Below, piece by piece: positions 38,333 through 47,324 of a stretch of 64,000 nucleotides of DNA. The translations under genes were made by a program, and so were the position numbers. Source of the stretch: an uncultured Ilumatobacter sp. Lineage in GTDB: Bacteria; Actinomycetota; Acidimicrobiia; Acidimicrobiales; Ilumatobacteraceae. Under the pieces are notes generated by a model. The model searched no databases. It was given only the letters and a program-made list of their open reading frames with translations, and was not told the DNA's origin. Within the stretch, counting starts at the first letter, position 1; every line of letters begins with the position of its first letter. Where the stretch lies: positions 1 through 64,000 of the forward strand of contig CAJJBX010000005.1 of NCBI GenBank assembly GCA_905182555.1, written 5' to 3'.

Positions 38333-38446
38333 TCAGCCTTGACGCTGTTTGTGACGGGGGTTGGTGCAGATGACCATGATGCGGCGATGGCGACGAATCA
38401 CCTTGCAGTTGTCGCACATTGCTTTGACGCTGGGTCGTACTTTCAT
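38333..38446 (-). CDS. rpmJ: 50S ribosomal protein L36
   Basis: A 37-residue protein, [20 protein letters not shown] and so on, ending RHKQRQG. The Cys-x2-Cys pair plus a later Cys and His form the zinc ribbon of the C-plus type. It lies 9 bp after the infA-like frame and 24 bp before rpsM, its standard place. Confidence 0.95.
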   Translation of the reverse strand: MKVRPSVKAMCDNCKVIRRHRRIMVICTNPRHKQRQG

Positions 38447-38455
38447 GGTGTCTCT

Positions 38456-38599
38456 CTACTTGTACCTGTACGTAATACGGCCTCGGGTGAGGTCGTAAGG
38501 GGTAAGTTCCACCTGCACTTTGTCACCAGGGAGAATACGGATGTAGTGCATCCGCATCTTCCCGGAGATGTGAGCCAACACTTCGTGATCGTTTGCAAG
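38456..38599 (-). pseudogene. infA: infA C-terminal part (translation initiation factor IF-1), N-terminus missing
   Basis: From [20 protein letters not shown] to [12 protein letters not shown] this is a perfect C-terminal two-thirds of IF-1, the OB-fold factor that blocks the ribosomal A site during initiation. Its first 25 or so residues are absent: upstream bases instead encode the start of topA in another frame, and a TGA closes the infA frame at the junction. The stop precedes rpmJ by 9 bp, exactly where infA belongs. IF-1 is essential, so either an intact copy exists elsewhere or this is a joined assembly. Confidence 0.75.
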
Positions 38600-38700
38600 T
38601 CACGCACATGCCCATATGATGCAAGTACAGTGTAATCTGATCCCAAGTATTTATTAATCGTTTTGGCTTTGGCAGGGGATTCAACGACTACGACGGGCAT
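38595..38700 (-). pseudogene. topA: topA N-terminal stub (DNA topoisomerase I)
   Basis: The first 34 residues, [20 protein letters not shown] through ASYGHVRDL, are the unmistakable TOPRIM start of bacterial topoisomerase I, including the catalytic Glu in VVESPAKA. A good ribosome-binding site (AAAGGAATTC) precedes the ATG. The reading then runs into infA bases in a different frame and ends at 38443. The two gene pieces share CTTGC at the junction, suggesting a microhomology joint. Confidence 0.75.
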
Positions 38701-38905
38701 AAAGAATTCCTTTCGACTAGGCGGGGAGCGCCTTGGCGCATGACCATGTGGGTCAGTTGGCGTTTTTGTCAATGCACCGAATATTGCAAAGGGGATGTGG
38801 CAGCAAATTTTGTTTGAAGGGTTGTAGAGCCCTTTGCTACACTGCGCAAGGGTTCGGTTCTGCGTGATGATTCTGGCCGATAATCCCGCCACAACCACCC
38901 GAGTC

Positions 38906-38948
38906 GCAATCCAAGCAATCCAAGCAATCCAAGCAATCCAAGCAATCG
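38906..38948. repeat. 9-bp tandem repeat, about 4.7 copies
   Basis: GCAATCCAA repeated four times from 38906 and then a partial GCAATCG. It lies between the TetR gene and the topA' stub, in the region that should contain the promoter of the downstream ribosomal genes. No gene is visible in 38701-38992. A possible minus-strand promoter, TTGCGC - 17 bases - TACAAC, is seen around 38825-38855. Confidence 0.8.
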
Positions 38949-38992
38949 TCATCCGAGTGACGGACCGACGCGCGTTTGTCGTCCGCTGCGGT

Positions 38993-39640
38993 TTAGTCGA
39001 GCGGAGTGAAGATGGTGCCGCGCAGCAGGCCGGTCACGCCATCGATGGCTCGGCGATGCTGTTCGGGCGACATGCCGACGGTTTCGGTCAACCCGATCAG
39101 CACAGTGCGCACGAATTCGACCATGGCCGGTTTGGCGAGCGGCATGATCTCACCAGTGGCAATACCAACGTCGACGATGTCGACAAAGAACTGTTCGCGG
39201 GCGTCGGCGTAACGAGCCAACTGCGCGGCAACCGCCGGATGGCGGCGGGTGTCGGTCCGAACGGCACCAACGAAGCCCGCCAACGATGGGTCTTCGACAC
39301 CCATTTCATGCGATGCCTCTAGTACAGCGGTCAGCTTGCCAAGGAAGTTATTAGAACTCCCGACGGCATCTTGAAATCGCGTATAGATCGTGTGCTGCAT
39401 GTCGCGATCGACCTCGAGGTAAAGGTCGAGCTTCGATTCGACGTAGTGATACAGGGCACCGGTCGTGATTCCGGCGGCTGTCGCGACGTCTTTGTTGGTG
39501 ACCGCGCCATATCCGCGCTCGGCGAATAACCGACGAGCAGAATCGAGAATGGCACGCTTCGTATCAGCCGAGTCGGTCGCCGGCGGGCGACCACGGCGAC
39601 GAGCAGACGACGGCTGCACATCGCCGTCGGTCTTACGCAT
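38993..39640 (-). CDS. TetR-family transcriptional regulator
   Basis: 215 residues. The N-terminal helix-turn-helix reads [40 protein letters not shown], clearly TetR; the ligand-binding domain is not specific. The ATG at 39640 removes an upstream extension with no TetR similarity. It follows the acyltransferase gene by 62 bp on the same strand. The target is unknown. Confidence 0.9.
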   Translation of the reverse strand: MRKTDGDVQPSSARRRGRPPATDSADTKRAILDSARRLFAERGYGAVTNKDVATAAGITTGALYHYVESKLDLYLEVDRDMQHTIYTRFQDAVGSSNNFLGKLTAVLEASHEMGVEDPSLAGFVGAVRTDTRRHPAVAAQLARYADAREQFFVDIVDVGIATGEIMPLAKPAMVEFVRTVLIGLTETVGMSPEQHRRAIDGVTGLLRGTIFTPLD

Positions 39641-39702
39641 CTCCGTCACAGCACCAGTATGAACGACGGCACACTGATTCCTCGGCTTGGAACCGCTCCC
39701 AC

Positions 39703-41826
39703 TCAAACAGCCTGGTCAACCAAAATTGGCGCCAGCCACCGGTCGACGACCTCGCGGGCGCTGCGTGCTGTCAGGTGCGTGCCATCGGGGCGCCAGTCGA
39801 CATCTTCGGTGACTCCTGCGGCGTCAGCCCATCCGGCCAGGTCGACAACAGCCACCTTGGGCCCGAATTCGAGAGCAACCAGATCCAACGCTGCATGGAG
39901 AGCTTCCCATCGGTCGGCCGTAAACGTGACCCCGTCGCCGACGACACCAACGGAGCGCGGAGGCGCGATAATCGCAATGTTGGCGACACCGAGATCGAGG
40001 AGCTCAAGCACTGTTCGGCGATAGCTCGACGCGAGACGCGCTGCGTATCGGGGGTCGGTCGGCTCCAGCGGGCCCTCTGACACAGCCCATTGTCGATCAG
40101 CGACGTCGACCACGCTGACCATCAGCGCAACCACGTCAGGCTGCACCCGCGCGACCATTGACGGGAGGTCGACGTCGAACATTTCGATGCTTCGAACAGC
40201 AAACGATGAATCGTTCCAGCTCGTCACCTCCCCGCCCCGCAGTAAGCCGCAACCCTGGCACCACAGTAAATCGGACGTGGCGTAGGCACGGTGCTCGATG
40301 GACCATTCGGCCAACGCCTGGCCCACGTAGAACGCTGTGGAATCGCCAACCGTCAGTAACCGAACTGGCCGCGACAACGGCGGACCGAGCGGGATGTCGA
40401 GGACAATTGATTCGTTCGGGACCACCTGCACAACGTCACTACCAGGGGACCCACTCTCGGCTGTATCGGCGGAAACGGTTCCTTCGATCGAGCCCTGAAC
40501 CTCGGAATCCGCGACCTCGACCGTCGCAGTCGTCGACGTCACCAACGTCGACGTCACCAACTTCGACGTCACCAACGTCGACGTCACCAACTTCGGCAGC
40601 ACCGGCTCCAAGGGAGCCAGCGAACCAACGGGCTCAGCCGATGCCGACTCAAGAACTGCCGAGTCGGCTTCGAGAAACCCTCGTGAGAACGGGAGAACCG
40701 CAACGGTGAGGCCCGCAACGAGCATGGCGCCAGCGGCTCCACGAATCGTGCTCCGCACCGGCCAGGACGCTGACCGAACCGGCCGTTCGATCAACACAAA
40801 CGACACCGTCGCGATAACCAACGTCGCGCATATTGCAAGCATGAACTGCAATGGCTCTGTCAACGACCATCCATGCTGACGGAGCCACACAAAGACGGGC
40901 CAGTGGAAAAGATAGACGCCGTAGCTGATCTGGCCGAGTTGGACCAGGGGCCGACTCGACAACACTCGCCGGACCGGGCCCGCGACCTGAAGGCTCCACA
41001 ACATGACGGCTGAAACAGCGGCGAGCGGCGCGAGTACACCGGAATAAGCTGGCCCGGATCCCGTCGGCAGGCCGACGGCCAGCGCCACGAGGACGCACGC
41101 AACCGGAACTGCAACTATCCCCGCCCACGCTGGTACTGCCCAACGCTGAAGTACTCCGGCCACTGCGACACCGGCCAGCAGTTCGCCGGCGCGCATCGGC
41201 GTGGCCCAGTACGTCGCGTCATCGCTCAGCACCATCGCAGCAATCGGAGTCGCGATGGCAGCGCCAAGGAACAACAGCGGGAGGACGCTCGACCATTGCG
41301 TCACCCGGCGAGCAAGGAGGGCGACCGCGAGCGGCCACACCAGGTAAAACTGCTCTTCGATGGCGAGGGACCAATAGTGCTCGAGCGGCGAAACGAAAAC
41401 TGCCGCACCGGCAAAGCCATCGGTGTAGCTGGTGTCCCCGCCTACCTTCACCCAGTTAAAAACATGTGTCGTGGCACCGAGTAACTCGCTCCGCAACCCG
41501 GCCACCTGGTCGAACTGCCCCGCAAGGCGCGCAACGCTGACCAATGCCAGACACGCCAGGCTGGCCGGCAACAGCCGCTTCGCGCGTCGGGCAATGAATG
41601 ATCCGAGCGCGATGCTCCCCGTCTGCCTGCGCTCGTCGATCAGGAGTGTCGTGATCAGAAACCCTGAGAGCGTGAAAAAAATTGAAACACCGAAGTAGCC
41701 CCCGCCCATCCAACCAAAGCCGGCGTGGAAACACAGGACCATCGCGACGGCGACGGCGCGAAGTCCGTCGAGGGCTGGCTGATAACCGAGTTCCCCCGCA
41801 CGCGAGGGCTGAAGCGATTCACCCAT
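39703..41826 (-). CDS. Membrane acyltransferase family 3 with C-terminal SGNH domain (OafA-like)
   Basis: 707 residues. The N-terminal acyltransferase-3 domain has about ten helices (ALDGLRAVAVAMVLCFHAGF, YFGVSIFFTLSGFLITTLL with the conserved His and Arg region, HYWSLAIEEQFYLVWPL). A linker of LVTS repeats follows, and then an extracytoplasmic SGNH domain: VGDSTAFYVGQ with the nucleophile Ser and WRPDGTHLTAR with the Asp-His pair. Proteins of this kind O-acetylate surface polysaccharide or peptidoglycan. ATG at 41826 starts directly before the acyltransferase domain; the longer frame covers the DCC gene. Confidence 0.92.
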   Translation of the reverse strand: MGESLQPSRAGELGYQPALDGLRAVAVAMVLCFHAGFGWMGGGYFGVSIFFTLSGFLITTLLIDERRQTGSIALGSFIARRAKRLLPASLACLALVSVARLAGQFDQVAGLRSELLGATTHVFNWVKVGGDTSYTDGFAGAAVFVSPLEHYWSLAIEEQFYLVWPLAVALLARRVTQWSSVLPLLFLGAAIATPIAAMVLSDDATYWATPMRAGELLAGVAVAGVLQRWAVPAWAGIVAVPVACVLVALAVGLPTGSGPAYSGVLAPLAAVSAVMLWSLQVAGPVRRVLSSRPLVQLGQISYGVYLFHWPVFVWLRQHGWSLTEPLQFMLAICATLVIATVSFVLIERPVRSASWPVRSTIRGAAGAMLVAGLTVAVLPFSRGFLEADSAVLESASAEPVGSLAPLEPVLPKLVTSTLVTSKLVTSTLVTSTTATVEVADSEVQGSIEGTVSADTAESGSPGSDVVQVVPNESIVLDIPLGPPLSRPVRLLTVGDSTAFYVGQALAEWSIEHRAYATSDLLWCQGCGLLRGGEVTSWNDSSFAVRSIEMFDVDLPSMVARVQPDVVALMVSVVDVADRQWAVSEGPLEPTDPRYAARLASSYRRTVLELLDLGVANIAIIAPPRSVGVVGDGVTFTADRWEALHAALDLVALEFGPKVAVVDLAGWADAAGVTEDVDWRPDGTHLTARSAREVVDRWLAPILVDQAV
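40532..40591. repeat. 15-bp tandem repeat, 4 copies, in the acyltransferase gene
   Basis: Unit GTCGACGTCACCAAC (with TTCGAC in one copy) repeated four times; on the coding strand it encodes (L/K/T)VTST repeats in the linker between the membrane and SGNH domains. Copy number could vary between strains and set the linker length. Confidence 0.85.
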
Positions 41827-41867
41827 TCTCAGAAGTGTGTCACTTTGATCCCGATACAAGGATGATC

Positions 41868-42302
41868 TCAGCCCGAGATTGGCGTGCAGCCTCCGGCGTG
41901 CTCGAGGCACCATGGCCTCTCTCCGGGAAGCCGATGTCGATTCGCTGCGACCAGCGCATAGGCATGGTCGAGGAGCCAAGGCGCCCCAGGGACCTTCCAT
42001 GGCCAGACGGGCCACCGAGCCTGACGGCCAACGGCCAGAGCGAGACCGATTGCTCGGGCCCCACCGACCTTGACCCCGCCCTCGGCGACTGTCCAGGCTG
42101 CGACCTCGGCTTGCTCTTCGCTCACCCAAGTCGACTGGTGTTGCCCCGTTGCCTGAGAGGCAACGATGTGGAGCCGGTCGTGCTTGTCGAGGCGCCGCAT
42201 CCAGCGAGCGCTACGTGTGCAAAAACCTCAATACCCGTCGAAGATGAGCGTGGCGCGCTCGGGTCGCCGATCAGGAAGCTGACCAAATTCGATGGCGCGC
42301 AC
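41868..42302 (-). CDS. DCC-family (DUF393) thiol-disulfide oxidoreductase with in-frame TGA at the first active-site Cys: candidate selenoprotein
   Basis: Reading through one TGA at 42228-42230 gives a complete DCC-family protein of about 144 residues. The active site reads TLIFDGY-[TGA]-GFCTRSARW, where the family has DGxCGFCT. The rest matches well: RLDKHDRLHIVASQA, AAWTVAEGGVKVGGARAI and the end VAANRHRLPGERPWC. The TGA therefore replaces exactly the first Cys of CxxC, giving UxxC if read as selenocysteine. A hairpin with a bulged T follows 16 bases after the TGA. The start is uncertain; GTG at 42302 is my choice, 22 bp after adk. The alternative is a point error or a dead gene. DCC proteins are thought to be thioredoxin-like redox enzymes. 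Confidence 0.6.
42192..42211 (-). promoter_or_regulatory. Candidate bacterial SECIS hairpin
   Basis: On the minus strand, downstream of the TGA: GCGC, a single unpaired T (42207), CGC, loop TGGAT, then GCG and GCGC, giving seven pairs. Known bacterial SECIS elements lie just 3' of the UGA with a short stem, a bulged U and a G at the start of the apical loop. Here the second loop base is G and the bulge-to-loop-G distance (6) equals that of E. coli fdhF. The loop begins 24 bases after the TGA, a few bases further than in fdhF. High GC makes chance hairpins common. Confidence 0.45.
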
Positions 42303-42324
42303 AGCGTCAGTGCCCAGGTACTGA

Positions 42325-42990
42325 CTAAACCCGATTGGATTCAACGGCCTTCACCATGCGGGCGAAGACTGCGTCGGGATGGCCGACACCGTTGATGACA
42401 ACGAGCCGGTTCTGATCGCTGAAATGCTTCACAAGCGGGAAGGTCTGCTCTTCGTACAAGTCGAGTCGACGGTTCACCGAGTCTTCAGTGTCATCGTCAC
42501 GCTGCAACACATCGCCTCCGCACACATCACAGATCCACGGGCTCGGATCGTTGCCAGTTGCCGTGTAGTTGGTGCCACAGTCTCGGCAGACTCGACGCGA
42601 CGAAATGCGCTCAAGGACAATCTCACGAGGCACGTTGAGGTCGAGGACCACGTCGATCGGGCGACGCTGTTCGGCAGCGATCTCATCGAGCTGCAGTGCC
42701 TGCTCCAAGGTGCGGGGGAACCCATCGAGGATGTAACCACGAGAGCTCGTGTCGGCGGCTCCGAGACGCTCGCGCACGATACCGATCATGATGTCGTCGC
42801 CAACAAGCCCACCAGCGTCCATGACCTCCTTGGCCATGAGGCCAAGTTCGGTCTCTTCGCGAACTGCTGCACGCAGCATGTCCCCGGTCGAGATGTGCGG
42901 AACGACGAAGTGGCGCGACAAGCGAACACACTGTGTTCCCTTACCGGCTCCCTGTCGGCCGAGAATGATGAGGCGAGCGCCCGGAATCAT
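42325..42990 (-). CDS. adk: Adenylate kinase (zinc-binding LID)
   Basis: 221 residues. Balances ATP, ADP and AMP. The P-loop is LGRQGAGKGTQ, the AMP site includes STGDMLRAAV and GFPRTLEQA, and the LID carries two Cys pairs, CRDC and CDVC, which form a zinc site as in Gram-positive enzymes. It starts 10 bp after secY, the normal spc-cluster order. The map gene that usually follows is absent here. Confidence 0.97.
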   Translation of the reverse strand: MIPGARLIILGRQGAGKGTQCVRLSRHFVVPHISTGDMLRAAVREETELGLMAKEVMDAGGLVGDDIMIGIVRERLGAADTSSRGYILDGFPRTLEQALQLDEIAAEQRRPIDVVLDLNVPREIVLERISSRRVCRDCGTNYTATGNDPSPWICDVCGGDVLQRDDDTEDSVNRRLDLYEEQTFPLVKHFSDQNRLVVINGVGHPDAVFARMVKAVESNRV

Positions 42991-43000
42991 CTGGCGTCTC

Positions 43001-44329
43001 CTACTTCAAGAAACCCTCGTAGTTGCGCAGGGTGAGTTGGCTGTCGATTTGGCGCATCAATTCAAGCGCCACGCCGACGGCGATCAGGACGCTGGTACCA
43101 GCGAATCCGAAGGAGTTCACGTCGGCAGCAATCAGCAGAATGTATGGCAGGATCGCAATGATCGCCACGAAGACAGCGCCCGGCAGCGTGATGCGGTTGA
43201 CAGCCTTGCCCAGATACTTCTCGGTCTGCATACCCGGTCGGATGCCAGGAATGAAGCCACCCTGCTTACGCAACTGATCTGCCTGACGAATCGGGTCGAA
43301 AGCAATGGAGTTGTAGAAGTAGGCGAAGGCAATGATCATCAGCGCAAGAATCGTGATGTACACCACGTTTTGCGGGTTAACGATGTACTCGTCAACGAAT
43401 CGTTGCACCGTGCCGCGCCATCCTTGGCCACCGCTTCCCCCGAGAACGTTCGAGCCAATGACGGGCAAGAGCAGGATGGAGCTGGCGAAGATGATCGGGA
43501 TCACGCCGGACTGGTTGACCTTCAACGGGATGTAGGTGTTCTGGCCGCCCATCATGCGGCGGCCTACGACACGTTTCGCGAATTGCACGGGGATGCGCCG
43601 CTGACCCAACTCGACAAACACCACCGCCACAATGATGCCAAGCGTCAGGACCACCATCGCTACGAACCAGAAGACCTTATTGAGCTGAAGAATGCCCCAG
43701 AAGCCTCCGGGCAAAGAGGCCACAACTGAGGCAAAGATGAGCATCGAGATGCCGTTACCGATGCCTCGCTGGGAAATCATTTCGCCCATCCACATCAGCA
43801 CCGCCGTGCCGGCGACGAGGGTGGGGATGATCAAGTAGCCCCGAGGCCAGACGCCGTCGGGCAGCAGAGGCACAGTCGGCGCCGCGCTGGCAGCAGAGAA
43901 AAAGGCTGTGCCCCGACCCGTGCCGAAGATGAACACGAGGCCAGTCGACTGCAGCGTCGCCAAAGCAATTGTGACATAGCGCGTGTACTGCGTGATCTTG
44001 CGTTGGCCAACGGCGCCGTCCTGCTGAAGTTCTTCCAGCTTAGGAATCACGACGCCGAGCACCTGCATGATGATCGAGGCGGTGATGTAAGGCAGGATCC
44101 CGAGCGCGAAGATCGAGAAGGACTCAAAAGCGCCACCGGAGAACAAGTTGAGGAAGCCGAGGGCGCCCTGCTCGCTCGTCTGAGCACGCAGCTGCTCGAT
44201 GGCGATGCCATCGACGCCGGGTACGCGAACGGCGACACCAAGTCGGTACACGATCACCATCAAGATGACGAACATCAGCTTATTGCGGAGGTCCGAAATC
44301 TTAAAGATGTTCAGGAGATTCGAAATCAA
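43001..44329 (-). CDS. secY: Protein translocase subunit SecY
   Basis: 442 residues with ten transmembrane helices. Forms the protein-conducting channel with SecE and SecG. LGILPYITASIIMQVL is the plug and lateral-gate region, GMQTEKYLGKAVNRITL the cytoplasmic C-terminal loop. It is 129 bp after rplO and 10 bp before adk. Confidence 0.97.
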   Translation of the reverse strand: MISNLLNIFKISDLRNKLMFVILMVIVYRLGVAVRVPGVDGIAIEQLRAQTSEQGALGFLNLFSGGAFESFSIFALGILPYITASIIMQVLGVVIPKLEELQQDGAVGQRKITQYTRYVTIALATLQSTGLVFIFGTGRGTAFFSAASAAPTVPLLPDGVWPRGYLIIPTLVAGTAVLMWMGEMISQRGIGNGISMLIFASVVASLPGGFWGILQLNKVFWFVAMVVLTLGIIVAVVFVELGQRRIPVQFAKRVVGRRMMGGQNTYIPLKVNQSGVIPIIFASSILLLPVIGSNVLGGSGGQGWRGTVQRFVDEYIVNPQNVVYITILALMIIAFAYFYNSIAFDPIRQADQLRKQGGFIPGIRPGMQTEKYLGKAVNRITLPGAVFVAIIAILPYILLIAADVNSFGFAGTSVLIAVGVALELMRQIDSQLTLRNYEGFLK

Positions 44330-44458
44330 AGGAAACAGCTCCCGGTTGGGGTGACGGTCGAGTGAGGCGCCTGAACGCCAGACGATTCAAACGCCCGCTG
44401 ACCGTACCAGAGGAAGCAGAAGCTCCACGCGGCAGGCCAGCGACGATGAACAGGTCGA

Positions 44459-44968
44459 TTAACGGTTGGCGAACTGGTTGCCCTGCACTGGAGGACGACC
44501 GGCCTTGCCTTCTTCCTTGAAGGGAAGAGTGACAAGCGTGACCGAACCGCCAGCAGCCTCGATGGCCGCAATGGCCGAGGCCGACGCTCCGTGGGCGTGC
44601 ACGTTCACCTTGGTGGTGATTTCACCGCGTGCAAGGATCTTGGCGAAGTCGCCCTTCGTGAGCAAACCACTTTCGACGAGCATGTCGAGGTCGATATCGC
44701 TACCGACCTTCTCAGCCAAGTCGCTCAGGGCGTGCAGGTTGATCGCCTGGTATTCGACGCGGAACGGGTTGTTGAACCCGCTCAACTTCGGAACACGCTG
44801 CTTTAGGGGGGTCTGGCCACCCTCGAAGCCGCGGGCAACAGTATTACGGGCGCGCTGACCCTTGGAACCGCGGCCGGCAGTCTTGCCGCCCTTGCCACCG
44901 GTACCGCGAGCCTTACGCTTGCGACTCCTATTCGACCCGGGTGCGGGTGCGAGTTCATGAACCTTCAT
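44459..44968 (-). CDS. rplO: 50S ribosomal protein L15
   Basis: 169 residues; the basic N-terminal loop (SNRSRKRKARGTGGKGGKTA, GRGSKGQRARN) and the C-terminal globular domain are present. It follows rpmD by 2 bp. Slightly longer than the usual 145-150 residues owing to a short C-terminal tail. Confidence 0.97.
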   Translation of the reverse strand: MKVHELAPAPGSNRSRKRKARGTGGKGGKTAGRGSKGQRARNTVARGFEGGQTPLKQRVPKLSGFNNPFRVEYQAINLHALSDLAEKVGSDIDLDMLVESGLLTKGDFAKILARGEITTKVNVHAHGASASAIAAIEAAGGSVTLVTLPFKEEGKAGRPPVQGNQFANR

Positions 44969-44970
44969 GT

Positions 44971-45165
44971 TCAGCTCTCTTCCGTGACGTTTTCAGTCAC
45001 AACGATGAGGTGCGGAACTCGGGCAATCATGCCGCGAATCTCCGGACGGTCAGGAAGTGTGTTGGTGTTGCCGATCCTGCCAAGGCCGAGCGCGCGCAGC
45101 GTACCGCGGTGCTTGGGCTTGGTGCCGATAGCGGACTTGATCTGCTTCACATGAATTTGACTCAT
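44971..45165 (-). CDS. rpmD: 50S ribosomal protein L30
   Basis: 64 residues ([39 protein letters not shown]). Its start overlaps the rpsE stop by four bases. Confidence 0.96.
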   Translation of the reverse strand: MSQIHVKQIKSAIGTKPKHRGTLRALGLGRIGNTNTLPDRPEIRGMIARVPHLIVVTENVTEES

Positions 45166-45797
45166 GATGCAGCTCCTGCTTCAGCGGTCGCAGCTGCCTT
45201 CTCGGTAGAAGAGTCAGCGACAGGCTTTTTGTTGCGCTCGTTGTATGCGTTGAGCAGACCCTTGGGGATGCACTCTTCCGGCGTAAGACCACGGCGAGCC
45301 GCAATTACGTCGGGACGCTGCAGGGACTTGAGGCCCTGAATCGTGGCACGAGCAACGTTGATGTGGTTGGCGGAGCCAAGCGACTTCGACAACACGTCGT
45401 GCACGCCAGCTTCTTCGAGAATAACGCGAGCAGCACCGCCGGCGATCACACCGGTACCGGTTGCTGCCGGCTTCATCATCACTCGTGCGCCGCCGGTCTG
45501 GCCGAGCACGGGATGGATGATCGTAGAGCCGGCCATTGGGACCTCGAAGAGGTTCTTGCGAGCTTCTTCGGTGCCCTTCTGGATCGCCAGAGGCACTTCC
45601 TTGGCCTTGCCGTAGCCGAGGCCGACCTTGCCGTTTCCGTCACCGATCACCACGAGTGCGGTGAAGGAAAAGCGACGCCCGCCCTTGACGACCTTGGCGA
45701 CGCGGTTGATGGTGATGACGCGTGATTCACGCAGACCATCGGGATCCTCGCGGCGGTTATCGCCACGACCATCACGGTTGTTGTTTCCAAAAGCCAT
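45162..45797 (-). CDS. rpsE: 30S ribosomal protein S5
   Basis: 211 residues. The double-stranded RNA-binding half ([19 protein letters not shown]) and the C-terminal half ([18 protein letters not shown]) are both present, with a short Ala-rich tail. Acts in decoding accuracy and helicase activity at the mRNA entry. It overlaps rplR at its start by one base. Confidence 0.97.
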   Translation of the reverse strand: MAFGNNNRDGRGDNRREDPDGLRESRVITINRVAKVVKGGRRFSFTALVVIGDGNGKVGLGYGKAKEVPLAIQKGTEEARKNLFEVPMAGSTIIHPVLGQTGGARVMMKPAATGTGVIAGGAARVILEEAGVHDVLSKSLGSANHINVARATIQGLKSLQRPDVIAARRGLTPEECIPKGLLNAYNERNKKPVADSSTEKAAATAEAGAAS

Positions 45798-46165
45798 CAG
45801 AACTCCAGTCCTGCTTCACGTGCGGCGGATGCGACGGCTGCAATGCGGCCGTGGTAGGCGAAGCCACCCCGGTCGAAGACGACCTTTTCAATGCCAGCAG
45901 CCTTGGCGCGCTCGCCGATGAGCTCGCCGATCTTGGTAGCGGCCTCGACGCTCGAGCCCGTGCCTGCGGAACGCAGTTCAGATTCGTTGGTTGATGCGGC
46001 GGCAAGTGTCGTGCCGGCATCGTCATCGATGACCTGCACCGAGAGGTGCTTGTTCGAACGGAACACTGCGAGACGAGGACGTGCCGCTGTGCCGTGGATC
46101 TTTTTGCGAACACGACGGTGGCGACGGATGCGACCGTTGCGGCGTGCTTGTGCGACTTTCGTCAT
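45797..46165 (-). CDS. rplR: 50S ribosomal protein L18
   Basis: 122 residues ([40 protein letters not shown]). A 5S rRNA-binding protein. It begins 2 bp after rplF and ends at the first base of rpsE. Confidence 0.97.
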   Translation of the reverse strand: MTKVAQARRNGRIRRHRRVRKKIHGTAARPRLAVFRSNKHLSVQVIDDDAGTTLAAASTNESELRSAGTGSSVEAATKIGELIGERAKAAGIEKVVFDRGGFAYHGRIAAVASAAREAGLEF

Positions 46166-46167
46166 AA

Positions 46168-46707
46168 CTACTTCTTTCCTGCCTTGCCGGCCTTGCGGAC
46201 AACGCGTTCGCCGAGGTACCGGACACCCTTGCCTTTGTACGGCTCAGGCTTGCGGAGGCTGCGAATGTTTGCGGCCACCTGACCGACGACTTCTTTGTCG
46301 ATGCCTGACACGATGACCTGTGTCTGCGCCGGGAGCTCGAACGAGATCCCCTCGGGCGCTTTGACGTCGATGGTATGGCTGAAGCCGAGGCTCAGACGAA
46401 TGTCTTTGCCCTGCGCTTCGGCTCGGTAACCAACGCCAACGATCTGGAGCTCTTTTTTGAACCCCTCGGTGACGCCGAGAACCATGTTGTTGACGAGGCT
46501 GCGAACCAGGCCGTGCAACGCCCTGCTTTTGTGCTCGTCGTTCGGGCGAACGCACGTAAGCGTGTCGCCGTCAACGTCGATGGTGATGCCACCGGGGATC
46601 TCACGATCAAGTGAGCCCTTCGGCCCCTTCACCGTGATGTGGGTGCCAACAATGTTGACATCTACTCCTGCGGGCACCGTGATCGGTGCTTGTCCAATTC
46701 GTGACAT
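46168..46707 (-). CDS. rplF: 50S ribosomal protein L6
   Basis: 179 residues; two homologous L6 folds, with the C-terminal signature [19 protein letters not shown]. It is 10 bp after rpsH. Confidence 0.97.
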   Translation of the reverse strand: MSRIGQAPITVPAGVDVNIVGTHITVKGPKGSLDREIPGGITIDVDGDTLTCVRPNDEHKSRALHGLVRSLVNNMVLGVTEGFKKELQIVGVGYRAEAQGKDIRLSLGFSHTIDVKAPEGISFELPAQTQVIVSGIDKEVVGQVAANIRSLRKPEPYKGKGVRYLGERVVRKAGKAGKK

Positions 46708-46717
46708 GAGTGGTTCC

Positions 46718-47119
46718 TTACCAGACGTAACAGAGGACTTCGCCGCCGACCTTGCGCTTGCGCGCTTCCCGGTCGGTCATGAGCCCCTTGCTGGTGGACA
46801 GGACAGCGACACCCAGGCCACCGAGCACGCGAGGTACATCGGTGGAGCTGCGGTAAACCCGCAGCCCGGGGGTCGAAATGCGGCGGAGACCCATGATCGT
46901 ACGATCACGTTCTTCGCTGTATTTCATAGTAATGGTGAGCGTTTCACCGACGCCGCGAGGCGACGGAGTTGTCTCGAAGCTCGTGATATAGCCCTCCTTC
47001 TGGAGGACCACAGCAAGTGCGACCTTTTGCTTTGACGACGGCATGGGAACCTCGTCGTGCTTGGCCGTGTTCGCGTTGCGAACTCGTGTCAGCATGTCTG
47101 CGATGGGATCTGTCAACAT
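46718..47119 (-). CDS. rpsH: 30S ribosomal protein S8
   Basis: 133 residues ([20 protein letters not shown], the C-terminal [20 protein letters not shown]). In E. coli it is the spc-operon repressor; whether that holds here is not visible. It is 11 bp after rpsN. Confidence 0.97.
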   Translation of the reverse strand: MLTDPIADMLTRVRNANTAKHDEVPMPSSKQKVALAVVLQKEGYITSFETTPSPRGVGETLTITMKYSEERDRTIMGLRRISTPGLRVYRSSTDVPRVLGGLGVAVLSTSKGLMTDREARKRKVGGEVLCYVW

Positions 47120-47130
47120 TTTCTAACTCC

Positions 47131-47316
47131 TCACCAGCTCGACTTCGTCAGGCCCGGGATCTCACCGGCGTGTGCGAGCTCACGCAGACACACACGGCAG
47201 AGACCGAACTTGCGATAGACGGAACGGGCACGACCGCAGCGTTTGCAACGGGTATAGGCGCGAACCTTGAACTTCGGCTTCGCGTTTGCCTTATTGATCA
47301 GTGCTTTTTTAGCCAT
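47131..47316 (-). CDS. rpsN: 30S ribosomal protein S14, type Z (zinc-binding)
   Basis: 61 residues. Two Cys pairs, CKRC and CRVC, form the zinc site of the short type Z protein, the housekeeping form in actinobacteria. It is 8 bp after rplE. Confidence 0.97.
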   Translation of the reverse strand: MAKKALINKANAKPKFKVRAYTRCKRCGRARSVYRKFGLCRVCLRELAHAGEIPGLTKSSW

Positions 47317-47324
47317 GGTTCAGC

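Noticed and set aside
38906-38948. Possible CRISPR array
   Set aside because: The 9-bp units are contiguous with no spacers; the other tandem repeats in the window likewise have no spacers, and there are no cas genes.
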